Positions 32,650-41,871 of a stretch of 64,000 nucleotides of DNA are shown in pieces. This DNA comes from JAVVXB01 sp036651815 (GTDB lineage: Bacteria; Bacillota; Clostridia; Christensenellales; CAG-138). Numbering within the stretch: position 1 is the stretch's first letter; each line of letters starts with the position of its first letter. The notes beneath the pieces were generated by a model that was not told where the DNA came from, made no database searches, and saw only the letters and a program-made list of their open reading frames with translations. The stretch is taken from contig JAVVXB010000010.1 of NCBI GenBank assembly GCA_036651815.1, positions 22,128 to 86,127 on the forward strand, read 5' to 3'. Position numbers and translations under genes: made by a program.

Positions 32650-35289
32650 ATGCAACATTATGTAAACAGCACCGATTCAGTCCTATCTGCCGTTGGTAGT
32701 AGCGGGCACGGTCTCACTGGCGAAGAAGCTGCAAAGCGTCTTGCACAGAATGGACAAAACAAACTTGACGAAGGCAAAAAAACATCTGTCCTCGTACGAT
32801 TCTTCCAGCAGATGAAGGATCCGATGATTCTCATCTTACTTGCCGCCGCCTTGGTCTCCGGCATAACAGCCGCCATTGAAGGTGAAAGCTTTGCGGATGT
32901 AATCATTATTCTATCCGTTGTCATCATCAACGCGGTGTTGGGCGTCGTTCAGGAAAGCAAAGCTGAAAAAGCCATCGAAGCGCTCCAAAAGATGTCCGCC
33001 GCTACCTGCCGAGTATTGAGGGATGGGCAGGTTTTACGAATCAAAAATGAAGATATTGTGGTTGGTGATGTGGTCTTGCTGGAAGCCGGCGATGCCATCC
33101 CTGCAGACGGCCGTGTTTTGGAAAGCATGAGCATGCAGATTGAGGAGGCCGCCCTGACCGGCGAAAGCGTACCCGTCAACAAACATACCGAAGCGATCTC
33201 GCTTGGCGATGCCAAGGACGTCCCCCTTGGTGATCGCAAAAATATGATCTATATGGGCAGCACCGTCGTCTATGGACGGGGTAAGGCGGTCATCACCGGC
33301 ATAGGCATGCAAACCGAAATGGGCAAAATTGCAGATGCTCTCAGCAAAGCTGAGGATGGGCAGACGCCGCTACAAATCAAGCTTTCACAGCTCAGCAAAA
33401 TTCTCACTTGGCTGGTGCTTGGCATCTGTGTCGTGATCTTTACCGTCAACTTGCTACGTTTCCGCGGCTCCGATGAAACCTATATTCTGGATTCATTTCT
33501 CATCGCCGTCAGCCTTGCAGTTGCAGCAATTCCAGAAGGACTGGCCGCTGTTGTCACCATCGTACTCAGCATTGGCGTAACCAATATGTCTAAACGCAAT
33601 GCCATTATCCGCCGCTTGACCGCAGTAGAAACACTGGGTTGCGCCCAGATTATCTGCTCGGATAAGACTGGCACCCTGACCCAGAACAAGATGACTGTGG
33701 TGGAAAGCTACGGTGAAGAGGTCCCGCTTCTGGCAACCGCGCTTGCGCTGTGCAGCGATGCTGAGCTAGAGAATGGCACCGCTGTTGGCGAACCGACCGA
33801 ATGCGCCCTTGTCAACTTTGCCGCGAAGGTAGGTTTGCCAAAACCTACCTTGACGCTGGCTGCCCCACGCATCGGTGAAGCGCCATTTGATAGCATGCGC
33901 AAGATGATGTCAACCCTGCATCAGACCGACGGGAACGATATTGTGCAGTACACCAAGGGTGCGCCGGATGAAATTCTCAAGCTTTGTACCATGTACCGAA
34001 AAAATGGCGTTGCCGTTACCTTGACCGATGCGGTCAAGGACGAAATCCTGGCTGCAAACAAGGCCATGGCTGACAAAGCGCTGCGTGTGCTTGCCGCTTC
34101 GATGCGGTCCTACGATTCCCTGCCAAAGGATGACTCTGCCGCTGCCTTGGAGCATGATCTTATCTTCATCGGTCTTGTCGGCATGATCGATCCGGTTCGT
34201 CCTGAAGTAACCGCGGCGATCAAGGAATGCCGCAGTGCCGGAATCCGTCCAATCATGATTACAGGCGACCACCGCGACACCGCGGTGGCCATCGCCAAAG
34301 AGCTTGGCATCATTCAAGATGCCTCCGAAGCCATCACCGGCGCACAGCTCAACGAAATCTCCGACGAAATATTTGAGCAGACGGTTGGCAATTACAGCGT
34401 ATATGCCCGCGTACAGCCGGAACATAAAGTTCGAATTGTCAATGCATGGCGCAAAAACGGTTTTGTCACCGCCATGACCGGCGATGGTGTCAATGACGCG
34501 CCAAGCATTAAGAGTGCAGACATTGGCGTTGGCATGGGGATTACTGGTACGGACGTGACGAAAAATGTCGCGGATATGGTATTGGCTGATGATAACTTTG
34601 CCACCATCGTTGGCGCAGTTGAGGAGGGCAGGCGTATCTATGACAATATCCGCAAAGCCATCCAATTCCTGCTCTCATCCAACATGAGCGAAGTGATGTC
34701 CATCTTCATCGCGACGTTGATTGGTTTTGTGATACTTAAGCCGGTGCATCTCTTGTGGATCAATCTAATTACCGACTGTTTTCCAGCACTGGCGCTTGGA
34801 ACGGAATCTGCCGAAGCCAACCTGATGGAACGTGCCCCGCGGCTAACAAAGGACGGTATATTCGCTGGCGGCGTCGGTTTTGACGTTGTGTATCAAGGTC
34901 TGCTCGTAACCATATTGACGCTAACGGCCTACTACATTGGTCACTTTATGGAGTCCGGCATTTGGGAGTTCACCAACAGCGCGGACGGTATGACCATGGC
35001 CTTTTTGACCATGAGTATGGCGGAAATCTTCCACAGCTTCAACATGCGTTCCCAGAGACAGAGTGTCTTTACGATGAAATCACAGAACAAGTATCTCTGG
35101 GGTGCCGCGATTCTGTCTCTGGTACTGACTACGGCAGTGCTGTATATTCCGTTCCTTGCAAATGCATTTGGGTTCGAGCATATCAGCATCGCAGAGTACG
35201 GCGTCGCCATGGTGCTCGCACTCTGCGTAATCCCGATTGTGGAGCTGGTTAAGTTGATCCAGCGATTCATTAAAAACCACAAATCTTGA
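32650..35289 (+). CDS. P-type cation-transporting ATPase (P2A/Ca2+-type), probable Mn2+ exporter
   Basis: An 879-residue P-type ATPase with an N-terminal cation-ATPase domain (TGEEAAKRLAQNGQNKL). The actuator loop is ALTGESVPV, the ion-binding helix 4 is AIPEGLAAVVTIVLS, the phosphorylation site is SDKTGTLTQNKM, the nucleotide-domain motif is KGAPDEI, the hinge is MTGDGVNDAPS and a six-helix C-terminal part follows. Sequence features match the Ca2+/Mn2+ (SERCA/PMR1-like) branch. The yybP-ykoY riboswitch directly upstream strongly suggests that the physiological substrate is Mn2+ and that the protein protects against its excess. A terminator follows at 35311. Confidence 0.93.
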   Translation: MQHYVNSTDSVLSAVGSSGHGLTGEEAAKRLAQNGQNKLDEGKKTSVLVRFFQQMKDPMILILLAAALVSGITAAIEGESFADVIIILSVVIINAVLGVVQESKAEKAIEALQKMSAATCRVLRDGQVLRIKNEDIVVGDVVLLEAGDAIPADGRVLESMSMQIEEAALTGESVPVNKHTEAISLGDAKDVPLGDRKNMIYMGSTVVYGRGKAVITGIGMQTEMGKIADALSKAEDGQTPLQIKLSQLSKILTWLVLGICVVIFTVNLLRFRGSDETYILDSFLIAVSLAVAAIPEGLAAVVTIVLSIGVTNMSKRNAIIRRLTAVETLGCAQIICSDKTGTLTQNKMTVVESYGEEVPLLATALALCSDAELENGTAVGEPTECALVNFAAKVGLPKPTLTLAAPRIGEAPFDSMRKMMSTLHQTDGNDIVQYTKGAPDEILKLCTMYRKNGVAVTLTDAVKDEILAANKAMADKALRVLAASMRSYDSLPKDDSAAALEHDLIFIGLVGMIDPVRPEVTAAIKECRSAGIRPIMITGDHRDTAVAIAKELGIIQDASEAITGAQLNEISDEIFEQTVGNYSVYARVQPEHKVRIVNAWRKNGFVTAMTGDGVNDAPSIKSADIGVGMGITGTDVTKNVADMVLADDNFATIVGAVEEGRRIYDNIRKAIQFLLSSNMSEVMSIFIATLIGFVILKPVHLLWINLITDCFPALALGTESAEANLMERAPRLTKDGIFAGGVGFDVVYQGLLVTILTLTAYYIGHFMESGIWEFTNSADGMTMAFLTMSMAEIFHSFNMRSQRQSVFTMKSQNKYLWGAAILSLVLTTAVLYIPFLANAFGFEHISIAEYGVAMVLALCVIPIVELVKLIQRFIKNHKS

Positions 35290-35310
35290 CGTAAATTACC
35301 TTGGTTGCTA

Positions 35311-35347
35311 CAGGGACGCGGCTTATCAGCTGCGTCCCTGTTTATTT
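35311..35347 (+). terminator. Rho-independent terminator after the P-type ATPase
   Basis: CAGGGACGC and GCGTCCCTG pair around a 12-base loop, followed by TTTATTT. Confidence 0.85.
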
Positions 35348-35442
35348 CGTCGAAACAGGCGCTGTTTTTACAGTTCGTTTATTTTTATTTCGTGAGCGGC
35401 GTGTTATAATGAAGTGAAAATAAATGGAGGTATAATCCAATT

Positions 35443-36865
35443 ATGGAACGTTATATGGATGAATCTTGGCGGCAGTCTATGCGGTTGCATGTTGACTTTA
35501 ACAATATGATGTCCGATCAGCTTGGCAACCGTGGTTTATATAAGCGTGAAATTGATGCCATACAAGGCAAGATGGATGCAGCTGTGATCAGCATGAAACA
35601 AAAGAGAGGTCAGATGCGCTGGCGTGAACTTCCCTACAATCAGGAAGACGTCGTACGGGATATTTTAGAAACCGCTACGGACATTCGAGAGCGTTTTGAT
35701 AATTTTGTAGTATTCGGCATCGGTGGCAGCGCGCTAGGTCCCATCGCAGCAAGCCCTCAATCATCTGCGCTACAACGATTTGCCTGCCGATCGACGTGGC
35801 GGTCCACGCTTGTTCGTGGAAGATAACATCGACCCTGAGCGTATGCGAGCTTTGCTGGATGTCATTGATATTGATCGGACGGCGTTCAATGTCATCAGTA
35901 AATCCGGTGGCACTTCGGAGACCATGTCCCAGCTGTTGATTATCTCATCTTTGCTGCATGAACGTCTTGGTAAGGATATCAGCACGCATTTGTTTGCAAC
36001 CACCGATATCGACAAAGGACATTTGCTCAAGATTGCAGAAATGGAAAACCTCAAAACCTTCGTCATTCCGGATGGCGTAGGCGGTCGATTCTCAGAGCTT
36101 TGCCCCGTTGGCTTGTTGGCGGCCGCCGTGTGCGGTATCGATATTCGCGAACTGCTTGCGGGCGCGGCATTTATGGATGGTCTCTGCGATCAGCAGCGCG
36201 ATGTTTGGAAAAACCCGGCCTATATGATGGCCACTCTTCAGTACGTTGCCATGCAACGCGGCTGCAATATTGGGGTACTCATGCCCTATGCGGATTCTCT
36301 CAAATACATGTCCGACTGGTATGCACAGCTCTGGGCGGAATCACTCGGTAAACGCACGGATCTGAATGGTCATGTTGTCAACGCCGGACAAACGCCTGTT
36401 AAATCACTGGGCGTTACGGATCAGCATTCTCAGGTACAGCTCTATACAGAAGGTCCGTTCGACAAAGTCATCACCTTCCTAAGCGTAAATCGTTTTCGTG
36501 TTGAAACCATGATCAGCGACGGCTATTTTGATGTACCTGATGTATCCTTTCTCTGCGGTCACACACAAAACGAACTAATTGCTGCGGAGCTACGTGCAAC
36601 AGAGTATGCGGTTGCTAAGAGTGGGCATCTCAATAACACGATCATCATGCCGGAGGTCAACGCTTTCACAGTTGGCGAACTGCTCTTATTCTTCGAACTG
36701 TCAACCGCGTTTACCGGAGAGTTGCTTGAGATCAACGCCTTTGATCAGCCAGGCGTAGAAGCCGGTAAGCAGGCAGCATATGCGTTGCTTGGACGTCGTG
36801 GATTTGATGAAAAGCGCAAGGAACTCGCTGCTATACCGTCTAAGAACGAAAAATATATTATTTAA
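35443..36865 (+). pseudogene. pgi: Glucose-6-phosphate isomerase, frameshifted
   Basis: The enzyme interconverts glucose-6-phosphate and fructose-6-phosphate. The first frame (35443 to about 35745) encodes the N-terminal domain up to VVFGIGGSALGPIA. The +1 frame then continues QALNHLRYNDLPADRRGG and runs to 36865 with ISKSGGTSE, LFATTDIDKG, GGRFSELCPVG, QHSQVQLYTEGP and a normal C-terminus (about 470 residues in all). The break is at about 35742-35750, where homologues have a few more residues (AVQQAL), consistent with a 5-base (or 2-base) deletion. No other damage is seen, so a very recent mutation or a sequencing/assembly error are both possible. TATAAT at 35405-35410 and GGAGG at 35427 lie upstream. 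Confidence 0.88.
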
Positions 36866-37884
36866 TGATGGAACGTATTCGAAATTTAACCGTCCGGGAT
36901 ATTCCGGAAGCACGTGAACTATGGGCGTCGTGCTTTGATGACTCGTCCGCTTTTATGGATTGGTTTTTTCAATGCCGCTATCGTCCGGAATTCTCGCTTG
37001 CCCTTGAGATCGATGAAAAGATCGTCTGTATTGCGCACGGATGTCCTATGAAGGTGCGAATTCGCCAGGCTATTCTGCCTGCTTTGATGATCTGTGGCGT
37101 TGCCACGCGCACGGAATTCCGCGGCCACGGCTATATGCACCGTATCATGGCTGCACTCGTAGCGCTCAGCCGTGACAATGATATCCCGGTGGTATTTCAT
37201 AGTCCAGCCAAGCTAAATACCTATTTTTCCATCGGCCATCTGCCCTGTACTGATACGCTACGGTGGATTGCGCCGCAAGATGCAGCCGTTTCAGAACCTT
37301 TGTGGTCGGAAATTCCAGACCTTACGGCTTTGGTCGATTGCTACAATGCCGCCACGTTGCACTATTCAGGCAGTACGGTACGCAGCCAGTATGACATGCA
37401 GCTCAAGCTTGACGACTATCGATCCGATGGTGCCCATTGCCTCACCGCATGGCAGCACGATCGTCTCGATGGCTATTTGATTGCGTGTCCCTCCGAACAG
37501 TCAGGGGCATGGACTGCGCCGGAAGTAATTGCACGCAATCCTGCTGTCTATCAGACGTTACTGAAGCAACTGCCCATTGGTTCCTCCGCCAAGTTGCCAC
37601 CTGATCTCCAATTGCCTGGTATCATCGAACCACAGGGCGTAATGGGCGTTGCGAGTGCCTCCGCGCTGCTCCGCGCCGTCTGCGGAGATCCAGCGCTCAC
37701 TTTTGCAGTTGCGGATCCTCTTCTCTCATCCAATAACGGCGTATTTGATGGCCGTGGCCGACCCGTTTCCCGTACTGCGCAGTATTCACTCTCTGCTGGC
37801 GAGCTGTTGCAGATGCTGTCCGGCTACACCGGATCAGATTCACATTTTCCAAAGTGTGTATGTTTCTGTGTCGATGAATACTAA
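36865..37884 (+). CDS. GNAT family N-acetyltransferase (Eis-like)
   Basis: A 339-residue acetyltransferase. The N-terminal GNAT domain (LTVRDIPEARELWASCFDD) includes the acetyl-CoA loop region GVATRTEFRGHGYMHRIMAAL. A second GNAT-like half and a C-terminal SCP2-type region (ALLRAVCGDPALTFAVADPLL) follow, as in Eis-like two-domain enzymes. It starts at the last base of the pgi stop (TAATG), so it is probably co-transcribed with pgi. The acceptor substrate is unknown. Confidence 0.85.
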   Translation: MMERIRNLTVRDIPEARELWASCFDDSSAFMDWFFQCRYRPEFSLALEIDEKIVCIAHGCPMKVRIRQAILPALMICGVATRTEFRGHGYMHRIMAALVALSRDNDIPVVFHSPAKLNTYFSIGHLPCTDTLRWIAPQDAAVSEPLWSEIPDLTALVDCYNAATLHYSGSTVRSQYDMQLKLDDYRSDGAHCLTAWQHDRLDGYLIACPSEQSGAWTAPEVIARNPAVYQTLLKQLPIGSSAKLPPDLQLPGIIEPQGVMGVASASALLRAVCGDPALTFAVADPLLSSNNGVFDGRGRPVSRTAQYSLSAGELLQMLSGYTGSDSHFPKCVCFCVDEY

Positions 37885-38079
37885 GTTTTGAGCATATGTA
37901 CCATAACCGATCTCTGCCAATTTCTCATTCTGATTCGCACTATCCAATCCGTATTGAATTCCGTCAGTTTTTGGCTGGGCGCCAATAGTTGGAGTAGCGC
38001 AAACCAGAAATAACAATGCCGCATCCATTATAAAATGGATGCCCGCTTTCCCAAATTGAAGGGTCACCGTATGTTGCAA
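37840..38079 (-). pseudogene. Fragment of a possible secreted protein
   Basis: A short frame ends NQNEKLAEIGYGTYAQNLV then FIDTETYTLWKM, with a hydrophobic stretch MDAALLFLVCATPTIGAQ before it. A neighbouring frame (about 37985-38115) carries ATYGDPSIWESGHPFY. The two together look like pieces of one gene broken by a frameshift, with no ribosome-binding site. I do not recognise the family. The remaining gap to 38856 has no convincing gene. Confidence 0.3.
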
Positions 38080-38856
38080 TGATCGTTGTAGTAGTTGCTA
38101 TGGCCATAACAATACGTTTGCGTCCCTTGATTGTGTTGTTGATCTTACGGTAAATCTACCAAGTAAGGACAATCAGTGGCATTAAAAATATTAGGCCCCC
38201 AAATTTTCAGCATGGTTATCTTTGAAACTCAGAAATGTCGACAATAAAGACAGGTACACGAAGACATTGTTTGGTAACATTGGCGTTGGGCGAGCCGGCA
38301 ACAGGCGAATGTTTTTCCCAGATGACCAATCTCTGGCTGATTACGATCTATGCAAAGCATGCGATTCACCTGCTTGATTCTGCCCGGAGTGAAATTTTTT
38401 CATGCTCTTAACCTACGTTTTTCGGATGTGCCTAAAGTATTTGCAGTGCCCACGCAGAAGTTTCTTTTGCATCCGCTTATGTACGTTCTCCAGTACCCAG
38501 GTTCAATAACGAACCACCTGAAATCAGTCGATTAAGCCGATTGTTGCAGGGAAAATGCGCTTCCTGGCTATCTTCGCTGCTATGCTATGCAGTTTTTACA
38601 AGAAATAGCAGTGGCGTATCCGCGCTTTTGGACTTACCCATCACCAGTTGTGTCTGTAGCGCCGGGATTTTCAGCTGATATCCGCATAAAAATTTTGAAA
38701 TCACCCGATATTCGTCCCTGAGATCAATCATCCTCTATCTTCCCTCATATTCAGATTTTAAAACAGTCCGAATCGATTACCATTAATCAATTTTACTGTC
38801 AGTTTTATTAGATAGGTGGAAATACTAAGCAATTATGAGGATAAGGAGACACGAAA
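38080..38856. other. Intergenic, probably decayed DNA
   Basis: About 780 bases with only short frames and no ribosome-binding sites until the AAGGAG before copA. Base composition is more AT-rich and less codon-like than the neighbours. No RNA gene or repeat was recognised. Confidence 0.45.
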
Positions 38857-41085
38857 TTGACCATTACAGAATATAAAATTTCCGGCATGCACTGCGCAGC
38901 CTGCGCAGCCGCCGTTGAGCGTACTACAAAACGTGTTGCAGGCGTGGAATCAAGTAGCATCAATCTTGCCACCGAGCATCTGCGCATACGAGGTGAAGCC
39001 GTCGCTGTGGAGAATATCCTGCGGGCGGTTGAGAAAGCGGGGTTTTCCGCTTCCTTGATTACGGATGCGGCCAGTCAGGTTACGAAGGATCGTTTGGAAC
39101 GCCAAGCATCCCTGCGGGTGCAGCAGCGCCGCGCCGTTGTCGCCATCGTGTTTGCCATCCCGTTGTTCTATCTTGCCATGGGTCCGATGATCGGTCTTCC
39201 CTCGCCTATTTCGATGCACACTCAGCCTCTTGCCTATGCATTGATGCAGGTTCTTCTGCTCCTCCCCATCCTGATTGCAGGCAGACAATTTTATACTGTG
39301 GGCTTTTCTGCACTCATCAAGCTCCATCCCAACATGGATACGCTGATTGCGGTTGGAACACTATCTGCCATCATCTTTTCGCTCTTTTCACTCTTACGGA
39401 TTATACGCGGTAACGCTTCTGCGGTACACGACATGTACTGGGAATCAGCCGGCGTAATCATCGCCCTCGTGATGCTCGGAAAACTTTTTGAAGCCCGTAG
39501 TAAACGGAAGACCGGTGATGCCGTGGAGCGCATGATGCGGCTCGCGCCCGAAAACGCATCCGTCCTAGACGAAGACGGTGACATGCACACCATGCCCGTA
39601 TCCCAACTCATGGCAGGTGATCGGATTTTGGTACGCCCCGGCGAACGTATCCCTGTGGATGGTCGCCTGGACAATGGCGTAGCGCAAATAGACGAATCCA
39701 TGTTGACTGGTGAAAGCATGCCGGTTGATAAAAACGTTGGCGACCCCGTTACCGGCGGCAGCATCAACGGCAATACTTCCTTTACATTTCTTGCGGAACG
39801 CGTTGGCAGTGAAACCACGCTCTCTGGTATGATTCGTCTCGTGGAGGAAGCGCAGGGTACAAAAGCCCCCGTTTCCCGCCTAGCCGATAAAATTGCCGGT
39901 GTTTTCGTGCCCGTGGTCATTGGCATCGCAATTCTATCCGCTGCCATTTGGGCCATTGCTGGCCAAAACATTGGTTTTGTGTTGACAGTGTTCGTCTCCG
40001 TGCTTGTCATCGCCTGTCCCTGTGCGCTGGGTCTTGCCACGCCAACGGCGATCATGGTTGGTACTGGTGTTGCCGCTGAGCATGGCATCCTCATCAAAAG
40101 TGGTGAAGCGTTGGAGACGATCCACAGTCTCAGGATTATTGCCTTTGATAAAACCGGCACGCTCACCGTGGGCAAGCCTTCCGTAACGAACATTCTGCCG
40201 TATCAAACGGACGAAACATCTCTGCTAACGCTGTTTGCCTCCGGCGAAACCAGCAGTGAGCATCCCATCGGCCGGGCAATTGTCGCTTACGCCACAGATC
40301 ACGCCATTTCCCTGCTGCCTGCCAGTGACTTCGCCGCCATCGCCGGCTTTGGCGCATCTGCTAGGGTGGACGGAAAACGATTGATGATGGGTAATGCTGC
40401 ATTTCTTGGAGATGCTGCCAACGAGATCCCCGTGTACGCGCTGGCGCTGGCCAACGAAGGAAAAACCACCGTGCATCTTTCGGTAGAAGGGCATTACCAA
40501 GGTACCATTGCCGTGGCAGACACCATCAAACCAGATGCGGCAGATGCGGTGGCACGTCTGCACCATGCAGGCATACAGACCGTACTGATCACCGGCGACA
40601 ACGTACAGACCGCAAATGCCATCGCCGCGCTTGCAGGCATTGGCTGCGTGGTTGCTGAGGTTGCGCCGGATCGAAAAGCCGCTGAAATTCAGCAATTGCA
40701 AAATGCATATGGTAAGGTTGGTATGGTGGGTGATGGCATTAACGACGCCCCGGCCCTCGCAACAGCTGATGTTGGCTTTGCCATTGGTGCGGGTACGGAT
40801 GTGGCGTTGGAAAGTGCCGATGTGGTCCTCATGCAAGATTCTCTACGCAGAGTCAACGATGCCGTGATCATCAGTGTGCTCAGTATGCGTATCATCCGGC
40901 AGAACCTCTTTTGGGCGTTTTTTTACAACTGCATCGGCATTCCGATTGCGGCAGGCTTGCTGCATGCTTTCGGCGGTCCACTGCTCTCCCCCATGATTGC
41001 TGCGCTGGCAATGAGCCTATCGTCCGTCACAGTCGTTATGAATGCCCTGCGCCTCAAACCGCTGTGTGTACAAAACCTGAAATAA
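38857..41085 (+). CDS. copA: Copper-exporting P1B-type ATPase CopA
   Basis: 742 residues. One N-terminal heavy-metal-associated domain (ISGMHCAACAAAVERTTKRV, metal-binding CxxC). The actuator motif is MLTGESMPV, the membrane metal site is CPC in VIACPCALGLATPTAIMVG, the phosphorylation motif is FDKTGTLTVGKP, the HP motif is in SSEHPIGRAIV and the hinge is MVGDGINDAPA. CPC with this HMA motif is typical of Cu+ exporters. Translation probably starts at TTG 38857 with AAGGAG upstream. No csoR or copZ gene is next to it in the window. The next gene, rpsT, has its own promoter. Confidence 0.95.
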   Translation: MTITEYKISGMHCAACAAAVERTTKRVAGVESSSINLATEHLRIRGEAVAVENILRAVEKAGFSASLITDAASQVTKDRLERQASLRVQQRRAVVAIVFAIPLFYLAMGPMIGLPSPISMHTQPLAYALMQVLLLLPILIAGRQFYTVGFSALIKLHPNMDTLIAVGTLSAIIFSLFSLLRIIRGNASAVHDMYWESAGVIIALVMLGKLFEARSKRKTGDAVERMMRLAPENASVLDEDGDMHTMPVSQLMAGDRILVRPGERIPVDGRLDNGVAQIDESMLTGESMPVDKNVGDPVTGGSINGNTSFTFLAERVGSETTLSGMIRLVEEAQGTKAPVSRLADKIAGVFVPVVIGIAILSAAIWAIAGQNIGFVLTVFVSVLVIACPCALGLATPTAIMVGTGVAAEHGILIKSGEALETIHSLRIIAFDKTGTLTVGKPSVTNILPYQTDETSLLTLFASGETSSEHPIGRAIVAYATDHAISLLPASDFAAIAGFGASARVDGKRLMMGNAAFLGDAANEIPVYALALANEGKTTVHLSVEGHYQGTIAVADTIKPDAADAVARLHHAGIQTVLITGDNVQTANAIAALAGIGCVVAEVAPDRKAAEIQQLQNAYGKVGMVGDGINDAPALATADVGFAIGAGTDVALESADVVLMQDSLRRVNDAVIISVLSMRIIRQNLFWAFFYNCIGIPIAAGLLHAFGGPLLSPMIAALAMSLSSVTVVMNALRLKPLCVQNLK

Positions 41086-41092
41086 GTTTTTC

Positions 41093-41121
41093 TTGCATTT
41101 AGCTGTATCCTATGCTAAAAT
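41093..41121 (+). promoter_or_regulatory. Promoter of rpsT
   Basis: TTGCAT (41093-41098), 17-base spacer, TAAAAT (41116-41121), about 50 bases before the rpsT start. Confidence 0.75.
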
Positions 41122-41173
41122 ATCCTCTGTTCGGGTGAATTTTTTAAAGTATGACACACAGGGGGTGAAAACT

Positions 41174-41437
41174 TTGGCAAATATTAAATCTGCTATTAAG
41201 CGGGTGGGCGTAACCGAGAAGCAGAATCTTTGTAACCGTATGGCGAAATCCGAGATGAGAACAACCATTCGTCGTTTTGAGGATGCTCTGAAATCAGGCG
41301 ATTCCGTCTGTGCTGATCAGGCATTTATAACGGCCGTCAGTACGGTCGATCATGCGGCAACCGTTGGCGTGATTCATAAGAATGCTGCCAACCGCAAAAA
41401 AGCGCAGTTGGCAAAGAAGCGCACCGCTGCGCAATAA
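41174..41437 (+). CDS. rpsT: 30S ribosomal protein S20
   Basis: An 87-residue basic helical protein of the small ribosomal subunit (ANIKSAIKRVGVTEKQNLCN, HKNAANRKKAQLAKKRTAAQ). The start is TTG 41174, 7 bases after AGGGGGTGA. The upstream ATG at 41093 is in the promoter. A UUG start is common for S20, where it contributes to autoregulation. Confidence 0.96.
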   Translation: MANIKSAIKRVGVTEKQNLCNRMAKSEMRTTIRRFEDALKSGDSVCADQAFITAVSTVDHAATVGVIHKNAANRKKAQLAKKRTAAQ

Positions 41438-41563
41438 ACGCATTCCTCTTATTTTTACGAAGAGCAGGCGGTTCCTTTGAGCTGTCTGTTTTTTTCTTTT
41501 TTTGTTTTATTACGTGAACGCTTTTACGACAAACAACTCAACACTGAATCGAGGAACTCCATT

Positions 41564-41866
41564 ATGGAAGAGTATACCCCAAGGCTACAATCCGCAGAAG
41601 TTGACGATGTACTGCGCACCATTTTAAAGTTACACGACCTGTCGGAATGTTATCGATTTTTTGAAGATATCTGTACCGTTGCAGAGTTGCAATCCATCGC
41701 CCAACGCTGGGAAGTGGCAAAGCAATTGGATGCAGGCATCACCTACCAAGATATTTCCCACTCGTTGAATGCATCGACAGCAACCATTAGTCGTGTCAAC
41801 CGGTCTCTCGCCTACGGTTCCGGTGGATATCGGCTGATGCTCGACCGCATCAACAACGAGGGCTAG
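41564..41866 (+). CDS. YerC/YecD family TrpR-related protein
   Basis: A 100-residue helix-turn-helix protein related to the Trp repressor (EVDDVLRTILKLHDLSECYRFF, ICTVAELQSIAQRWEVAKQL, the turn YQDISHSLNASTATISRVNRSL). The role of the family is unclear. ATG 41564 is preceded by GAGGA. The upstream extension to 41477 is hydrophobic and not family-like. Its stop is 5 bases before rqcH. Confidence 0.9.
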   Translation: MEEYTPRLQSAEVDDVLRTILKLHDLSECYRFFEDICTVAELQSIAQRWEVAKQLDAGITYQDISHSLNASTATISRVNRSLAYGSGGYRLMLDRINNEG

Positions 41867-41871
41867 CGCTT

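Noticed and set aside
35736..35800. Programmed frameshift in pgi
   Set aside because: No slippery heptamer or stimulatory hairpin was seen, and homologues are not known to use one. A deletion or sequencing error is simpler.
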